7,202 nucleotides of DNA. It comes from Ignavibacteria bacterium. GTDB lineage: Bacteria; Bacteroidota; Ignavibacteria; UBA10030; SZUA-254. The stretch is taken from contig VBOC01000055.1 in the NCBI GenBank assembly GCA_005877655.1, forward strand, positions 1-7,202, in the 5' to 3' direction. Position numbers and translations under genes: made by a program. Numbering within the stretch: the stretch's first letter is position 1; each line of letters opens with the position of its first letter. The notes under the pieces were generated by a model. The model did no database searches, was not told the origin of the DNA, and worked only from the letters and a program-made list of their open reading frames with translations. Below are positions 5,870 through 7,202 of the stretch, in pieces.

Positions 5870-7202
5870 ACCGGGACCCTGTGCCTGTGTCGAGCGGGGC
5901 TCCGAGCCAACCTTTATAAATATCGCGCTGGAGCGTTGTGGGTTCCGAATTCTTGACGATGAGGTACGCCGGCACGGGGGCGTGCGCGACTTTCAGCTTG
6001 CATTCGCGAAGATGATCGCGTTGAAATAAGGTGAGCGTTACAACCTCGCCCTCTGCGAGCCGGCTGATTCGCTCGGCCAAATCAGAGGAGCGAACGCGAT
6101 ACCCATTTAGGGCCAGAATTTCATCACCCAGGTCAATGCCGGCTTCGTAGGCGGGAGAGCCCGGAATAACCTGAGCGACCCTCGTCCGATCGCCGGCGTC
6201 GGTGGTCGCAATGCCGATCCAGGGCTTCGCGAGGCTATCCTTCTTGGCCAGCTTTAGTCCGGCATACCCGAGGTACTCCTCCCACGGCAGGGGTGCCGTT
6301 CCGAAGACGTATTCATTGAAAAAGTGCTGGAGACTGTTTCCGGCGAATTCTTCCGCGACACCTTGAAAATCGGCAAGTGTGTATCCGCCTCCGGACAGCG
6401 GGAAGCGCTTATACATCGACCGCATGACGTCGTCGAGAGAATGCTTGTTGGCAGAACGATGTCTGATGTCGAGGTCGAGCAGCGCGCTGATGTTCGCTCC
6501 CTTCCCATAGTAGTCGGATTCCAGGTTGAACGACTGCTCCCTTTCCCGCCAGAATTTTATCCAGGCGTCAAAGCTGGACTCAACCAAAGGCTGAACGCGG
6601 TTCCCGGGCCGTTGGCGGTCGCTCTGGATCGACGCAGCCGCACCTTCCAGGTACTTCTCGGGCGTCGTGAAACCCGCGCGAACGAGCATGAGATTGTCAT
6701 AGTAGGAAGTCGTTCCCTCGGCAATCCATAGTTCACGGCAATAGTTTTCCCTCGTGTAGTCATACGGAACGAGGCCTTTCGGCCTGAGCTGTTTGACGTT
6801 CCATGTGTGGAAGTATTCGTGCGCCACCAGGTTCAGGAAGCCTTTATAGGAATCGGGATTCTTAAAAATAAAGGGCGAGGTCCCAAGGATAGTCGAATTG
6901 ATGTGCTCTGTCCCGCCTCCCGATCGCGGCGTGCAATGAACGAGAAACACGTAGCGCTTATACGGATACTCTCCCCAGAAATTCCGCTCGGTAGTTATGA
7001 TCTTGCTCATGTCCCGGATCAGCGTATCGGCGTTCCAGTCTCCGGCGCCGGAGATGCTGAGCACATGCGGAATTCCGTCCACATGGAAGGTGAAATCCTT
7101 CTGCGTCCCGATCTCTATCGGACAGTCGACAAAGTAATCGTAATCCGGGGCCGGGAAGTTTCGCCCGTTGCCTTCCAGTCCCGTCGTCACATGCCAGTTC
7201 TT
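5868..7202 (-). CDS. M61 glycyl-aminopeptidase-like metalloprotease with PDZ domain (5' truncated)
   Basis: The frame is open to the right edge (KNWHVTTGLEG...), so the N-terminal beta-domain and any signal peptide are outside the window; the GTG at 7190 is internal. Numbering from the first visible codon, GGGTEH is at 95-100 and the zinc motif HEYFH at 128-132, followed by WNVKQLRPKGL. The third ligand is E162 in WIAEGTTSYYDNLML. This is the M61 signature; characterised members release N-terminal Gly or Ala from peptides. A C-terminal PDZ domain follows at about 320-425 (IGIATTDAGD, VAQVIPGSPAYEAGIDLGDEIL), with the usual carboxylate-binding fold, and then a short tail. All catalytic residues are present, so the enzyme looks active, probably periplasmic or outer-membrane associated by family habit. 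The stop codon lies in the tetranucleotide repeat. Confidence 0.93.
   Translation of the reverse strand, partial: KNWHVTTGLEGNGRNFPAPDYDYFVDCPIEIGTQKDFTFHVDGIPHVLSISGAGDWNADTLIRDMSKIITTERNFWGEYPYKRYVFLVHCTPRSGGGTEHINSTILGTSPFIFKNPDSYKGFLNLVAHEYFHTWNVKQLRPKGLVPYDYTRENYCRELWIAEGTTSYYDNLMLVRAGFTTPEKYLEGAAASIQSDRQRPGNRVQPLVESSFDAWIKFWREREQSFNLESDYYGKGANISALLDLDIRHRSANKHSLDDVMRSMYKRFPLSGGGYTLADFQGVAEEFAGNSLQHFFNEYVFGTAPLPWEEYLGYAGLKLAKKDSLAKPWIGIATTDAGDRTRVAQVIPGSPAYEAGIDLGDEILALNGYRVRSSDLAERISRLAEGEVVTLTLFQRDHLRECKLKVAHAPVPAYLIVKNSEPTTLQRDIYKGWLGAPLDTGTGSR

Overview
This looks like a bacterial chromosome segment of moderate GC content from a Gram-negative-type organism. Several products carry Sec-type signal peptides, and there is a secreted CotH-family protein and an M61/PDZ peptidase. 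The family mix (M61 peptidase, CotH, small glycine-zipper protein, tandem thymidylate-kinase-like domains) fits the Bacteroidota/Chlorobi/Ignavibacteria neighbourhood or a related lineage. No rRNA or marker gene confirms that, so the assignment is weak. Every supported gene is on the minus strand, so transcription runs from position 7202 towards 1.

In transcription order, the window opens with a 5'-truncated M61 glycyl-aminopeptidase-like protein with a C-terminal PDZ domain (5868-7202). A 335-base spacer without a gene follows (5533-5867). It holds a perfect GC-rich palindrome, a 10-base direct repeat and a CAGT microsatellite that begins at the M61 stop codon. Next is a locus (3404-5532) that reads as one broken three-domain protein. 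Its parts are a thymidylate-kinase-like P-loop domain, a second thymidylate-kinase-like domain whose P-loop has decayed, and an HD domain of the type found at the C-terminus of Ppx/GppA phosphatases. A single in-frame TAA interrupts the first domain at an otherwise well-kept position, and a one-base frame change separates the second kinase domain from the HD domain. Fifty-one bases later comes a secreted CotH-family kinase-like protein (1832-3352), perhaps co-transcribed.

After a 275-base spacer there is a secreted protein with two similar beta-rich modules and a proline-rich tail (618-1556). Then come a 57-residue glycine-zipper membrane protein (192-365) with a convincing sigma70-type promoter and a palindrome in its leader, and the first 39 codons of an exported protein, possibly a cupin (1-118), which runs off the left edge.

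The most interesting item is the kinase/pseudokinase/HD locus. The sequence alone cannot say whether it is a decaying pseudogene, a sequencing artefact or a gene split into separate polypeptides. The lack of a usable start codon with a ribosome binding site for the second and third parts favours an originally continuous protein. The remaining genes look like ordinary envelope or secreted proteins, and no defence system, CRISPR array, RNA gene or mobile element was seen.
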